In this document: one piece after another, positions 1 through 7,807 of the stretch
Numbering within the stretch: the stretch's first letter is position 1
How the letters are laid out: each line of letters starts with the position of its first letter
NCBI GenBank assembly: GCA_019423265.1
Contig: JAHZBS010000039.1
Coordinates: 1 to 15,386, forward strand
Direction of reading: 5' to 3'
Length of the DNA: 15,386 nt
Source: Clostridiales bacterium
GTDB lineage: Bacteria > Bacillota_A > Clostridia > Lachnospirales > Bianqueaceae
The notes under the pieces: generated by a model
What the model saw: only the letters and a program-made list of their open reading frames with translations
Databases searched by the model: none
Told to the model about the DNA's origin: nothing
Translations under genes and position numbers: made by a program

Positions 1-1798
1 AGGCGTCAATCTCCTCCGTCACATGGACGTGATAGCTGTTTGTGATATACCCTTTGTCCGTCACACCCGGAATCACGCCAAACCTGCGCTGCAGACATTT
101 TGCAAATTTATAGGTGGTCGATTCCAGCGGTGTCCCATAGATCCCAAAGCCGATGGAGGTCTCCGCCTTCCAGCGCTCGCACGCCGCATTCATATATTTC
201 ATCACATCCAGCGCAAAAGGCGTGGCGGAAGGATCGGTATGAGATTTTCCGGTCATATACCGGACACATTCGCACAGACCGGCATAGCCGAGGGAGATGG
301 TCGAATACCCGCCGACCAATAATTTGTCGATGGGCTCCCCCTTTTTCAGCCGCGCACACGCGCCGTACTGCCAGAGGATGGGCGCCGCATCGGACAGAGT
401 CCCCTTAAGCCGCTCGTGCCGGCACATGAGCGCCCGGTAGCAGAGATCCAGCCTCTCGTCAAAGATCTTCCAAAATCTCTCCAAATTTCCGCCGGAGGAT
501 AGGGCGATGTCCACCAGGTTCAGCGTCACGACCCCCTGATTGAACCGACCATAGAACTTATACTGGCCGTTTTCATCTTTCCAGGGCGACAAGGCGCTGC
601 GGCAGCCCATCACGGGGAAGCAGTTCCCCTCTTTCAGCTCTTTCATCTTCTTTTCCGAGATATAATCCGGCACCAGACGCTTGGCCGTACATTTGGCCGC
701 CAACTTCGTCAGGTAGTAAAACGGGGCGTCCTCGTGGATGTTGTCCTCCTCCAGCACATAGATCAGCTTAGGGAATGCCGGGGTAACCCAGATCCCTTTT
801 TCATTTTTGACGCCGAGGTAGCGCTGCTCCAAGACCTCCTCAATGATCAAGGCCAGGTCCTGTTTTTCCTGTTCATTTTTTGCTTCCCCCAAGTACATAA
901 AGACGGTGACAAAGGGGGCTTGTCCGTTGGTGGTCAACAGCGTTACCACTTGATACTGGATGGTCTGCACGCCGCGGCGCACTTCCTCCCGAAGCCGCTC
1001 TTCCACTAAAATGCGCACCGTATCCTCTGACACGTCCGCTCCGGTGGTCTCCATCTCGTGCAGCACCTGGGACCGAATCTTCTCCCTGCTCACCTGTACA
1101 AAGGGGGCCAGGTGCGCCAGCGAGATGGATTGGCCGCCGTATTGGTTGGACGCCACCTGCGCGATGATCTGCGTTGCGATATTGCAAGCCGTGGAAAAGC
1201 TGTGGGGGCGCTCAATAAGCGTGCCGGTGATGACAGTGCCGTTTTGCAGCATATCCTCTAGATTGACTAGATCACAGTTATGCATATGTTGGGCATAATA
1301 GTCGGTATCGTGGAAATGGATGATCCCCTCATTGTGCGCCTCTACGATATCAGCGGGCAACAAAATGCGGGTGGTAATGTCCCGCGACACTTCGCCCGCC
1401 ATGTAGTCGCGCTGGGTTGAGTTGACCACCGGATTCTTATTGGAGTTTTCCTGCTTGGCCTCCTCGTTATTGCACTCAATTAAGCTCAAAATCTTGTCGT
1501 CCGTGGTGTTCGACTGGCGCACCAGTGTGCGGGTATACCGGTAGGTGATATAGGCCTTGGCCACCTCAAATGCCCCGTGGGCCATGATCTGGTGTTCTAC
1601 CATATCCTGTACTTCCTCCACGCTGGGAGAGCGCCCCAGCTGTTGGCAGCTCAACACCACGCTCTCGGCAATGCGCTGAATCTGTACAGGCGTCATCCGT
1701 GTACTCTCTTCAACGGCGGCATTTGCCTTGCCAATGGCAACGATGATTTTCGTAATATCGAATACCGCCTCTGAACCGTTTCTCTTAATGATTTTCAT
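1..1798 (-). CDS. nrdD: Anaerobic (class III) ribonucleoside-triphosphate reductase, N-terminal ~599 residues, C-terminus beyond window
   Basis: Oxygen-sensitive glycyl-radical enzyme that reduces ribonucleoside triphosphates to dNTPs for DNA synthesis in anaerobes. The minus-strand frame is open from the ATG at 1798 to the window edge. Residues about 1-90 (starting MKIIKRNGSEAVFDITKI) form an ATP-cone allosteric domain. The catalytic barrel follows, with HFHDTDYYAQHMHNCDL, NGQAPFVTVFMYL and FPVMGCRS; the Cys at about residue 399 in that last motif is probably the thiyl-radical cysteine. The visible end reads DKGYITNSYHVHVTEEIDA, typical of NrdD shortly before the zinc-binding and glycyl-radical region. 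That region, and any nrdG activase gene, would lie to the left of the window. The start is set by GGAGGG 9 nt upstream and by the family N-terminus. It has its own promoter with NrdR-box-like sites. I see no frameshift in the part that is visible. Confidence 0.96.
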   Translation of the reverse strand, partial: MKIIKRNGSEAVFDITKIIVAIGKANAAVEESTRMTPVQIQRIAESVVLSCQQLGRSPSVEEVQDMVEHQIMAHGAFEVAKAYITYRYTRTLVRQSNTTDDKILSLIECNNEEAKQENSNKNPVVNSTQRDYMAGEVSRDITTRILLPADIVEAHNEGIIHFHDTDYYAQHMHNCDLVNLEDMLQNGTVITGTLIERPHSFSTACNIATQIIAQVASNQYGGQSISLAHLAPFVQVSREKIRSQVLHEMETTGADVSEDTVRILVEERLREEVRRGVQTIQYQVVTLLTTNGQAPFVTVFMYLGEAKNEQEKQDLALIIEEVLEQRYLGVKNEKGIWVTPAFPKLIYVLEEDNIHEDAPFYYLTKLAAKCTAKRLVPDYISEKKMKELKEGNCFPVMGCRSALSPWKDENGQYKFYGRFNQGVVTLNLVDIALSSGGNLERFWKIFDERLDLCYRALMCRHERLKGTLSDAAPILWQYGACARLKKGEPIDKLLVGGYSTISLGYAGLCECVRYMTGKSHTDPSATPFALDVMKYMNAACERWKAETSIGFGIYGTPLESTTYKFAKCLQRRFGVIPGVTDKGYITNSYHVHVTEEIDA

Positions 1799-1807
1799 AG
1801 CCTTCTG

Positions 1808-1813
1808 CCCTCC
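1808..1813 (-). promoter_or_regulatory. Ribosome binding site of nrdD
   Basis: GGAGGG on the minus strand, 9 nt before the ATG at 1798. It supports the start that keeps the complete ATP-cone domain. Confidence 0.8.
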
Positions 1814-1838
1814 GGAAAAGTATAACCGATCCCATAAA

Positions 1839-1854
1839 AATCCATATATAGTTA
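1839..1854 (-). promoter_or_regulatory. NrdR-box-like site 1 (just downstream of nrdD -10)
   Basis: The minus strand reads taactatatatggatt, which by my alignment matches 11 of 16 positions of the NrdR box consensus (acaCwATATATwGtgt). It lies 32 bp from the second site, on the same helix face, and just downstream of the predicted transcription start. NrdR is the ATP/dATP-sensing repressor of ribonucleotide reductase genes. Confidence 0.6.
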
Positions 1855-1867
1855 TGGAACTGTTATT

Positions 1868-1896
1868 AGGATAGCATATCTTGTGTTTGATGTCAA
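1868..1896 (-). promoter_or_regulatory. Sigma-A promoter of nrdD
   Basis: Minus strand: perfect -35 TTGACA (1891-1896), a 17-bp spacer and -10 TATCCT (1868-1873), preceded by TGC, an extended -10 TGn. Transcription would start near 1861, giving a leader of about 60 nt before nrdD. Confidence 0.75.
1871..1886 (-). promoter_or_regulatory. NrdR-box-like site 2 (between -35 and -10 of nrdD)
   Basis: The minus strand reads acacaagatatgctat, matching about 12 of 16 positions of the NrdR box consensus. It fills most of the spacer between -35 and -10, so repressor bound here would block RNA polymerase. The 32-bp start-to-start distance to site 1 equals the usual three-turn spacing of tandem NrdR boxes. 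Confidence 0.65.
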
Positions 1897-1973
1897 TTCC
1901 TTCGGCTTTGATTTCCCAATTTTTTTGCTCTGACGCCGGCATGGGATCTCGCCGCCAGCCCCCGTCACCCACA

Positions 1974-2020
1974 GCAAAAGCGCCTTCTTTCTCGAGAATA
2001 TTCTCTCAAAAGAGGCGCTT
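1974..2020 (-). terminator. Intrinsic terminator of the codB-DUF917-hyuA operon
   Basis: On the minus strand AAGCGCC (2014-2020) pairs with GGCGCTT (1978-1984). The stem encloses a second, fully palindromic GAGAATATTCTC core. The 3' arm runs into TTTTG. It lies about 20 nt after the stop of the hyuA-like gene and before the nrdD promoter. The U-tract is short, so termination may be partial. Confidence 0.65.
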
Positions 2021-2039
2021 GGTTTTGCCTTTGATGGGT

Positions 2040-3596
2040 TTAATTAGCCAGATCTCCCGCCGCTTTAATCTTCACGCGATTTGTATTTCCCGGATAATAG
2101 GCGAGCGGTATATCTTCAACCTCGATAATCTCCACCGTTTCCCGGATCGCGCCCGCTTCCACGGCCAGATCCGTCGCCTCAGCCTTGGCCTGCGCCAAAG
2201 CTTGCTCACGGGGTACTACATCATAGTTGATTAACTTCTCATAGTTTCCGCTGACTTTTGAAATTGCGGACCCGATTGCATTGGCGCAGCCAAAATGCTC
2301 TGGCCGAATTATCTCTGCCGCACCTGCCAAATGCTCCGGCAGAATAATGGAGCCGCCTCCAACCATAATAACATCACTGTCTTCGCTGGATAGTTTCATG
2401 GCGTCAATGGCGTCTTCGACAAGTTCACGGATTGTCTCCATGGCTTTCGCCGCCAGTTCAAGGGGAATCCCTTCGACAAGCGCCTTGTCGCCAATATCCG
2501 CCATCCCCAGGCGCACCGCAATATCGGTTGCCGTCATGGTATCGCCGCCAAAGACAAGCGCTTTTTTCGCAATCTCGTACCCCACGCTGTCCGGGCCGAC
2601 GGTGACCGTGCCATCCTCCTTTTGGTACACAATGGAACCGCCGCCGAGGCCAATCGAGATGATATCCGGCATGCGGAAATTGGTGCGGACGCCGCCGATG
2701 GTCACAGCGACGCTTGACTCGCGGGGAAATCCGTTCTGTATGACGCCTAAGTCTGTCGTTGTTCCCCCGACGTCCAGTATAATCGCATTCTGTAGATTGC
2801 TGAGATAGCTTGCGCCCCGGATGGAATTCGTCGGGCCGCAGGCAACGGTCAAAATCGGATAGCGGCGGGCATGTTCCATTGTCATCAGCGTTCCATCGTT
2901 CTGGGAGAGATAAATATCCGCATTGGCGATGCCCTCGTCCGCAAGACTCTTGGCAAATCCTTCGGTAAAACGCTCCGCAACTTGCCACAGGGCCGCGTTG
3001 AGGATGGTGGCATTCTCCCGCTCAATCAGCCCCATAGAGCCGATCTCACTGGAGATGGAAATGTGAACGTCATCCCCCATAATTTCGCGGCAGAGCGCTG
3101 CGGCGCGGATCTCATGCTCATTGCGGACGGTGGAGAATGCGCAGGAAATGGCTATGGACTTTACGCCTTTTTCTTTCATTGCAAGGAAAAATGCCTTTGC
3201 CGCCTCTTCGTCCAATGGCGCGATCTCTTTGCCGTCATACTCGTATCCGCCGCCGATGATCGTATTGCCAACGGCGATTTGCCGGATATCCTCCGCCCAG
3301 TCCACCATCGGCCGTATGGCACATGTTGCGGGCGCGCCAATGCGCACAATCCCAATCTTCGCGAGATGTTTTCGCTCTACAATTGCGTTTGTACATTGGG
3401 TCGTACCGAGCATTGCCTGTCCGATCTGCGACCGGTCCACCCCGGATTGCTCCAGGATAATGCGGATGGCCCCCATAATCCCTTCATAGATGTCGCGGGA
3501 CGTGGGATGCTTAACCTCGGCAACGACTTGTAAGTTTTCATCGAGTAAGACGGCGTCCGTGTTTGTGCCGCCCACATCGATCCCCAGTTTATACAT
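2040..3596 (-). CDS. Hydantoinase/oxoprolinase family protein (HyuA-like, short form)
   Basis: 518 residues, recognised as the ATP-dependent hydantoinase/oxoprolinase family, which phosphorylates and opens hydantoin or 5-oxoproline-like rings. ASKHA-type nucleotide motifs are visible: phosphate-1 GIDVGGTNTDAVLLD (residues 5-19), LGTTQCTNAI (63-72), phosphate-2 DVGGTTTD (275-282), GLGGGS (316-321) and an adenosine-type VGGGS (412-416). It is shorter than classical HyuA (about 680-720 residues), lacking much of the usual C-terminal part, and no HyuB partner gene is adjacent. The ATG overlaps the end of the upstream DUF917 gene by 8 nt and has GGAGG 8 nt before it, so translational coupling is likely. 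It is the last gene of the permease operon. The exact substrate cannot be read from the sequence. Confidence 0.88.
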   Translation of the reverse strand: MYKLGIDVGGTNTDAVLLDENLQVVAEVKHPTSRDIYEGIMGAIRIILEQSGVDRSQIGQAMLGTTQCTNAIVERKHLAKIGIVRIGAPATCAIRPMVDWAEDIRQIAVGNTIIGGGYEYDGKEIAPLDEEAAKAFFLAMKEKGVKSIAISCAFSTVRNEHEIRAAALCREIMGDDVHISISSEIGSMGLIERENATILNAALWQVAERFTEGFAKSLADEGIANADIYLSQNDGTLMTMEHARRYPILTVACGPTNSIRGASYLSNLQNAIILDVGGTTTDLGVIQNGFPRESSVAVTIGGVRTNFRMPDIISIGLGGGSIVYQKEDGTVTVGPDSVGYEIAKKALVFGGDTMTATDIAVRLGMADIGDKALVEGIPLELAAKAMETIRELVEDAIDAMKLSSEDSDVIMVGGGSIILPEHLAGAAEIIRPEHFGCANAIGSAISKVSGNYEKLINYDVVPREQALAQAKAEATDLAVEAGAIRETVEIIEVEDIPLAYYPGNTNRVKIKAAGDLAN

Positions 3597-4689
3597 CTGT
3601 CAGCCCTCCCTCACAGCGTTTTTCAATGGGAATATAGTCTGTATCGCACCCGAAATAGCGCGGACCTACCAATTCAAGTCCGGCGGGCGTACGCCACATC
3701 TCAAAGCACTTGAGGCCGACAACCATGACACGCTTGCCATATTTCAGCGCATCCGTCGTCACGGGGCAAAATGTCTCGGTGTCCACAAGACAGATCAGAT
3801 CCGGCGTTGTGGCGAGAATCTGGCCATCAACAGACGCCAGCAGGTTTTCGTTCTGAAACTGTACGAAAGCCTGGCGGCCTTTGCATTCGCCTATCCCCTC
3901 CAACACAACTTTGCCAAAGTTGAACGCGCCCCGCGTCTCCCGCAGGACATCCGCAATTTTGCCTTTGAAAAGCTTGAAGCCTTCGGTAAATTCCAGGAAG
4001 TGTTCCTCCGGCGTAAGCGGCGCGCTATTTTTGACGGTGCGGATTGCCGCGCCCAGTTTCTGGCTGCGAGTCACGATGTTTTTGACGCCGTACTGTTTCA
4101 TCTGCGCGCCGGTCATCGTGTAGAGCGAGACCGAAACCGATCCGCCGCAGCTCATGGTAACCGCCCTTGCCAGCTCCTCCGTCCATTTATTTGTGATGGT
4201 ATCAAAGATGACGCTGTTTCCTTTTTCATCGGTCAAAGCCATGGGCGTCGCCTTCAGGCCGCCGATTGTGAACGTAACCATCTGCAACTCCGGAAACGCA
4301 CGGCCCATTCCATCGCAGTCCACCAGCGGCAGTCCAAGCCTAGCGGCCGCTGCAATCGGAAGCATGGAGTTTACGCCGCCGGCCTCGATGGGCATGAACG
4401 CATAGATCTCTCTGCCAAAAAATCGAGAAACCATCGTGTGGAGCGTCTCATATTCCTTGCCCCCGATTCCTTTTTCCGCGAGAACCGTCGGCGCCCCCAT
4501 CATGGCGATGGGCATGATCAGGGCATCATCCGGTATCTCATCCGGATCCAGCAAGGTGACCGGACCGCATTCTCTGACGGCGCCGATTGCCACCAATTTG
4601 CCCACATAGGGATCGCCGCCGCCTCCTGCACCTAGGAGCGCCGCGCCCATTGCGATATCTTCTATTTCAGAAATTCCTATTTTGCGCAA
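3589..4689 (-). CDS. DUF917 family protein (S-methyl thiohydantoin desulfurase-type domain)
   Basis: 366 residues, recognised as DUF917 from its glycine-rich N-terminus LGAGGGGDPYVG (19-30), EAGGVNS (102-108), VDCDGMGRAFPE (123-134) and the C-terminal segment ending GPRYFGCDTDYIPIE. From memory, Pfam now names this domain S-methyl-thiohydantoin desulfurase (N and C parts), linking it to sulfur removal from thiohydantoins; whether this member does that is inference. DUF917 genes commonly sit beside hydantoinase/oxoprolinase genes and are fused to them in some eukaryotes, which fits the 8-nt overlap here. The start is an unusual TTG, preceded by a GAGGGGGG tract ending 6 nt upstream; an in-frame stop lies just before it and the family N-terminus begins here, so TTG is the only good choice. 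Confidence 0.88.
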   Translation of the reverse strand: MRKIGISEIEDIAMGAALLGAGGGGDPYVGKLVAIGAVRECGPVTLLDPDEIPDDALIMPIAMMGAPTVLAEKGIGGKEYETLHTMVSRFFGREIYAFMPIEAGGVNSMLPIAAAARLGLPLVDCDGMGRAFPELQMVTFTIGGLKATPMALTDEKGNSVIFDTITNKWTEELARAVTMSCGGSVSVSLYTMTGAQMKQYGVKNIVTRSQKLGAAIRTVKNSAPLTPEEHFLEFTEGFKLFKGKIADVLRETRGAFNFGKVVLEGIGECKGRQAFVQFQNENLLASVDGQILATTPDLICLVDTETFCPVTTDALKYGKRVMVVGLKCFEMWRTPAGLELVGPRYFGCDTDYIPIEKRCEGGLTDV

Positions 4690-4709
4690 AGTGTACCCCC
4701 CTCACCGAT

Positions 4710-6029
4710 TTATTCATGAACTTTTCCGGGGAAAAGCTTGTTCAAAACAACATAGAGCACAAGAGACAGAAGGATCCCGTTGACCGGCCCCACAAAGAAT
4801 GGAACATTAAGTATCGGCACCGCCTTCACTAAGGCCGGGAAGTTTGCAAAGGTACCGCCGGTAATACAGGCGAACAGTGCGCCCACTATGAATGAAATGA
4901 CGCCGGCCGCTGAAAATCCTTCCTTGACTTTAAAATTCTCTTTTTTTCCTCTTCCCACAATCCAATACGCGGCAATGATGACGCCGGCCAGGGGCGGAAT
5001 CAATCCGGACATTAAGGACAGAAATCCCTGGAATGCGTCGAGAAGGCCAACCGCCGCAAGAACGGTGCCGATTGCCCCGGCAATGCCTGTCGTAATCTTA
5101 AATTTGCTCTCGTCCAGCCCCAGGAGATTGCTGAGCGCCAGGCCGCCGGAATACGCATTCGTAACGTTTGTCGTCCATGTTGCCAAAACCAGCGCAATCA
5201 GGCCGAGGATCGGAACGCCGAGGGATGCGAGAATCGCGGAGATATCGTACTGGCCCGTGACAATGCTCATCAAGGCTCCCGTGAGCAGCATAAACAGCCC
5301 AGCCGGAATGACGCCCACGATGGAGGATTTGACAACGTCCCCGCGGCTCTTGGCATAGCGGCAATAGTCCGCCGAGATGACGCCCCCCAGGGCGAAGGAT
5401 GCCACCACCATGGAGATGCCAAAAATCATGCCGGAAGAGACTTCAGGGGCGTAATTCATGATCATGGAACCGCCGTTGTTGTTGACGATCCCGGCGATCA
5501 AACCGTAGAGGCAGACAATGACAAGAAGCGGCACCGCTATATAGTTAAGCCATTTTAGGCCTTTAAAACCGGCGCATGCCGTTGCCAACATTATGATACC
5601 CCAGACGATGGAACAAACGGCCTTCATTACATCGGTGACCTCTATCTTCATCATCGTTGCCAGCATCGAAGCAAACGCGGAACCACAGGTGGCAGATTGG
5701 ACGCCAAACCACCCAACGCAGGCAATGGTCAGTATGATGCTGATGATGTATCGGGCCCCTTTTTCGCCGAGGGCTCCCGACGCCATCACCGAAACCGGAA
5801 GCCCGGTGTCGCAGGCCTGCATACCGATAAAAATCATGTATGCGCATATCAACCCATAGCCAATGAGGATTGACGCAATGATCTCGACAATGGACAGGCC
5901 GCCGCCTGAGAGAACGCCTCCGATCATCAGACATGGCACGCAAATCATACCGCCTGCCCAGATCGCAGCAATCGACTGCCAGCTCTGCCGCTGTTCTGGC
6001 CGTACTTCGAAGTTATTGTTTTTACCCAT
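4710..6029 (-). CDS. NCS1-family permease (cytosine/hydantoin permease-like, CodB-type)
   Basis: 439 residues, very hydrophobic, with about 12 predicted membrane segments after a short polar N-terminus (MGKNNNFEVRPEQRQSWQSI). The N-terminal pattern, the first helix region WAGGMICVPCLMIGGVLSGG and the segment GGVISADYCRYAKSRGDVV are typical of the nucleobase:cation symporter-1 family, close to CodB. Other NCS1 members carry allantoin and hydantoins (Mhp1), so the linked DUF917 and HyuA-like genes make a hydantoin- or thiohydantoin-like substrate more likely than cytosine. That is inference from context. The ATG has AAGGA 9 nt upstream. The DUF917 gene follows after 20 nt. A promoter and a palindromic operator candidate lie directly upstream. 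Confidence 0.9.
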   Translation of the reverse strand: MGKNNNFEVRPEQRQSWQSIAAIWAGGMICVPCLMIGGVLSGGGLSIVEIIASILIGYGLICAYMIFIGMQACDTGLPVSVMASGALGEKGARYIISIILTIACVGWFGVQSATCGSAFASMLATMMKIEVTDVMKAVCSIVWGIIMLATACAGFKGLKWLNYIAVPLLVIVCLYGLIAGIVNNNGGSMIMNYAPEVSSGMIFGISMVVASFALGGVISADYCRYAKSRGDVVKSSIVGVIPAGLFMLLTGALMSIVTGQYDISAILASLGVPILGLIALVLATWTTNVTNAYSGGLALSNLLGLDESKFKITTGIAGAIGTVLAAVGLLDAFQGFLSLMSGLIPPLAGVIIAAYWIVGRGKKENFKVKEGFSAAGVISFIVGALFACITGGTFANFPALVKAVPILNVPFFVGPVNGILLSLVLYVVLNKLFPGKVHE

Positions 6030-6070
6030 AAAAACACTTCCTTACGACAAATTATAAAGGGTTTCACCTT

Positions 6071-6086
6071 TACAATCCATATTGTA
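6071..6086. promoter_or_regulatory. 16-bp palindrome overlapping the permease -10 (operator candidate)
   Basis: TACAAT-CCAT-ATTGTA is a perfect 6-bp inverted repeat with a 4-bp spacer. One arm is the -10 hexamer of the permease promoter. The adjacent pucR-type gene makes PucR the obvious candidate binder. Which protein binds is inference. Confidence 0.45.
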
Positions 6087-6108
6087 CCATAGGATTAACC
6101 TCCGCCAA
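6081..6108 (-). promoter_or_regulatory. Candidate promoter of the permease operon
   Basis: Minus strand: -35 TTGGCG (6103-6108), a 16-bp spacer, and -10 TACAAT (6081-6086) preceded by TGG (extended -10). A second possible -10, TATAAT at 6051-6056, lacks a good -35. The leader would be about 45 nt. Confidence 0.55.
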
Positions 6109-6129
6109 ATTGGTTGATGGGAAAGAAAT

Positions 6130-6170
6130 AGAGCGCATGAGGTTGTCCTTTTGGACAAAACATGCGCTCT
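6130..6170 (-). terminator. Nested hairpin after pucR: terminator or attenuator
   Basis: Outer arms agagcgcatg / catgcgctct (6130-6139 and 6161-6170) are a perfect 10-bp match. Inner arms ttgtcc / ggacaa (6143-6148 and 6153-6158) close a 4-nt loop. On the minus strand it begins about 10 nt after the pucR stop and is followed by TATTTCTTT, an imperfect U-tract. It probably separates pucR transcription from the permease operon. Confidence 0.65.
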
Positions 6171-6179
6171 GTGAATCCA

Positions 6180-7775
6180 TCACCGCAGCAGCCGCTGAAC
6201 TGCAATCGCACTGTACAGCGCAATGCTGTCAGGCATCTTGTTGGGGCGGAACCCTAACCGGTCCGCTATCACATTCAGACGATATTTTACAGTATTCTTG
6301 TGGACATATAACAGTTCCGCCGCCCGCGTTACACTCATATCTGCGTCAAGGAGATACACGCTTAGCGTATCGATTGGATTCCAGTCGTCATCGCTGGCGT
6401 GCAATGCCGCAAGCGTGGTAATCATCGTATTCACATAGTTCTCGCCGTGGTCTACCGTCTCGTGGCATTGTTTAGCAAATTTAATGTCGCCCAGCGTAAA
6501 CCACTGGCGCTTTGGAAAGATCTTTTTGGCGTCCGCAAGATACTCTTCATAGCAGAGGTATGCCTCCCGCACTTCGGCTGTTGTCTGTAGGTTGCCGCTG
6601 CGAAACGCGGATACGGTATCATCTTTTTCCCGGATCCCCGCAAGGATGGGCTGTATCTGCTCTTCAATGACTTTTATCGAGTACGGGATACTGGAGAATA
6701 GGATCAGCTTGTTGTCATATACATCGAAGAAAACTGTGTCAGCACACCCATTGAGCGCTTCCTGTAGGGCCTTTGCCCGTTCGCGGAGAATTTGTAAGGA
6801 TCCAGCCGCTTCGCCTGAGAATATCCACATTACATGTATCGTCGAAATATCAATCCGAAAAATATCCGCCAGACGCCGCATCTTCATTGGATCATCCTGT
6901 AGGATGGCGCGAATCAGCTCTGAAATGACGACGACGCCGTGGCTTTTGCTCCAGATATTAAAGCTTAACCGGACAATATCCGCCGCCTGCTCGATCAGTG
7001 TCTGGCTCAAGGGTATCCCTTCTTTGATCAAAAAAAGCTCCATCCTCTGATGAACAGTGGGCGAAATCGTTTCGTGGTATATTCGGCCTCCCGGCAGCAG
7101 GTTATTCTCAGTCTCTCCTTTCTTAAAGGAGTCATAAAAGATTCCCTTGGAGTGACTCTTAATCGTCTCCTCCAGTCCTCTTGGCCATGCGGCTAAATCC
7201 AGAATATTCAGCAGGGAGTCCGTCAGAACCACTGACGCCGATAATCTGTCGCTGAGCATTTTCAGCACAGCGCTTATGGTTCTCTGATGTCCCGGAAGCA
7301 TTGCCATGCGGGCTAAAATTTCAGCGACAATGGATTCGTCTTTCATCCGGTCACAGTACATGCACTCGGTCACATCGCTGATAACCTCTCCGTAGCGGAG
7401 CTTAACGTTGTTGATTGGCATTTGGATGAGAACAAAATCATATTGATCGGCGAGATCGATTAGCCGCCTGTCAACAAAAGGCAGGTATGCGCCCACATAG
7501 AACAGTATGAGTCCGACCTCCCCACCCTCTGCCAGGCGCTGAATGTTTGCACACTGTAAGTCGATATCATCGATGCAGTTCAAAAACCCTGTGATCACCA
7601 GTTCATTGGCAGCGTATTGGCCCCGCTGAAAAATATTGTCGTTCAGATCCTCCGGGTCAACGGACTCTAAAACGGATATTCCCGACACGATTTTATTAAG
7701 CCCATTATGCCCGCCAAGGACAGTCGCCAATCTGAGGGAAGGCAACTTCAGGACATCTGCAACTGTAACGCTCAT
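6180..7775 (-). CDS. PucR-family transcriptional regulator
   Basis: 531 residues. The N-terminal about 130 residues are a PucR-type (purine catabolism regulator) sensory domain: it starts SVTVADVLKLPSLRLATVLGG and contains SGISVLESVD (31-40) and ELVITGF (58-64). A central GGDEF-like/CdaR-type region follows. The C-terminus carries the PucR helix-turn-helix (about 478-510) with DADMSVTRAAELLYVHKNTV and KYRLNVIADRLGF. Family members activate or repress nitrogen-compound catabolism genes in response to ligand, and the adjacent permease-DUF917-hyuA operon is the likely target. The ATG has GGAGG 6 nt upstream. The gene lies 32 bp after the FRG gene and I see no convincing promoter of its own in that gap, so it may be co-transcribed with it or use a weak promoter inside it. 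Confidence 0.93.
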   Translation of the reverse strand: MSVTVADVLKLPSLRLATVLGGHNGLNKIVSGISVLESVDPEDLNDNIFQRGQYAANELVITGFLNCIDDIDLQCANIQRLAEGGEVGLILFYVGAYLPFVDRRLIDLADQYDFVLIQMPINNVKLRYGEVISDVTECMYCDRMKDESIVAEILARMAMLPGHQRTISAVLKMLSDRLSASVVLTDSLLNILDLAAWPRGLEETIKSHSKGIFYDSFKKGETENNLLPGGRIYHETISPTVHQRMELFLIKEGIPLSQTLIEQAADIVRLSFNIWSKSHGVVVISELIRAILQDDPMKMRRLADIFRIDISTIHVMWIFSGEAAGSLQILRERAKALQEALNGCADTVFFDVYDNKLILFSSIPYSIKVIEEQIQPILAGIREKDDTVSAFRSGNLQTTAEVREAYLCYEEYLADAKKIFPKRQWFTLGDIKFAKQCHETVDHGENYVNTMITTLAALHASDDDWNPIDTLSVYLLDADMSVTRAAELLYVHKNTVKYRLNVIADRLGFRPNKMPDSIALYSAIAVQRLLR

Positions 7776-7807
7776 GGTAGACCTCCGGTTCGCGAGTGAG
7801 AAAGCTC

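Noticed and set aside
1931..1967. TGACG...CGTCA dyad as an extra terminator
   Set aside because: The arms are short, the interior pairs poorly, and the minus-strand downstream side is A-rich, not U-rich.
3490..4635. Long plus-strand open frame of 381 codons
   Set aside because: It is antisense to the clear DUF917 gene and the start of the HyuA-like gene; its product is R/H-rich with no recognisable domain and no ribosome binding site.
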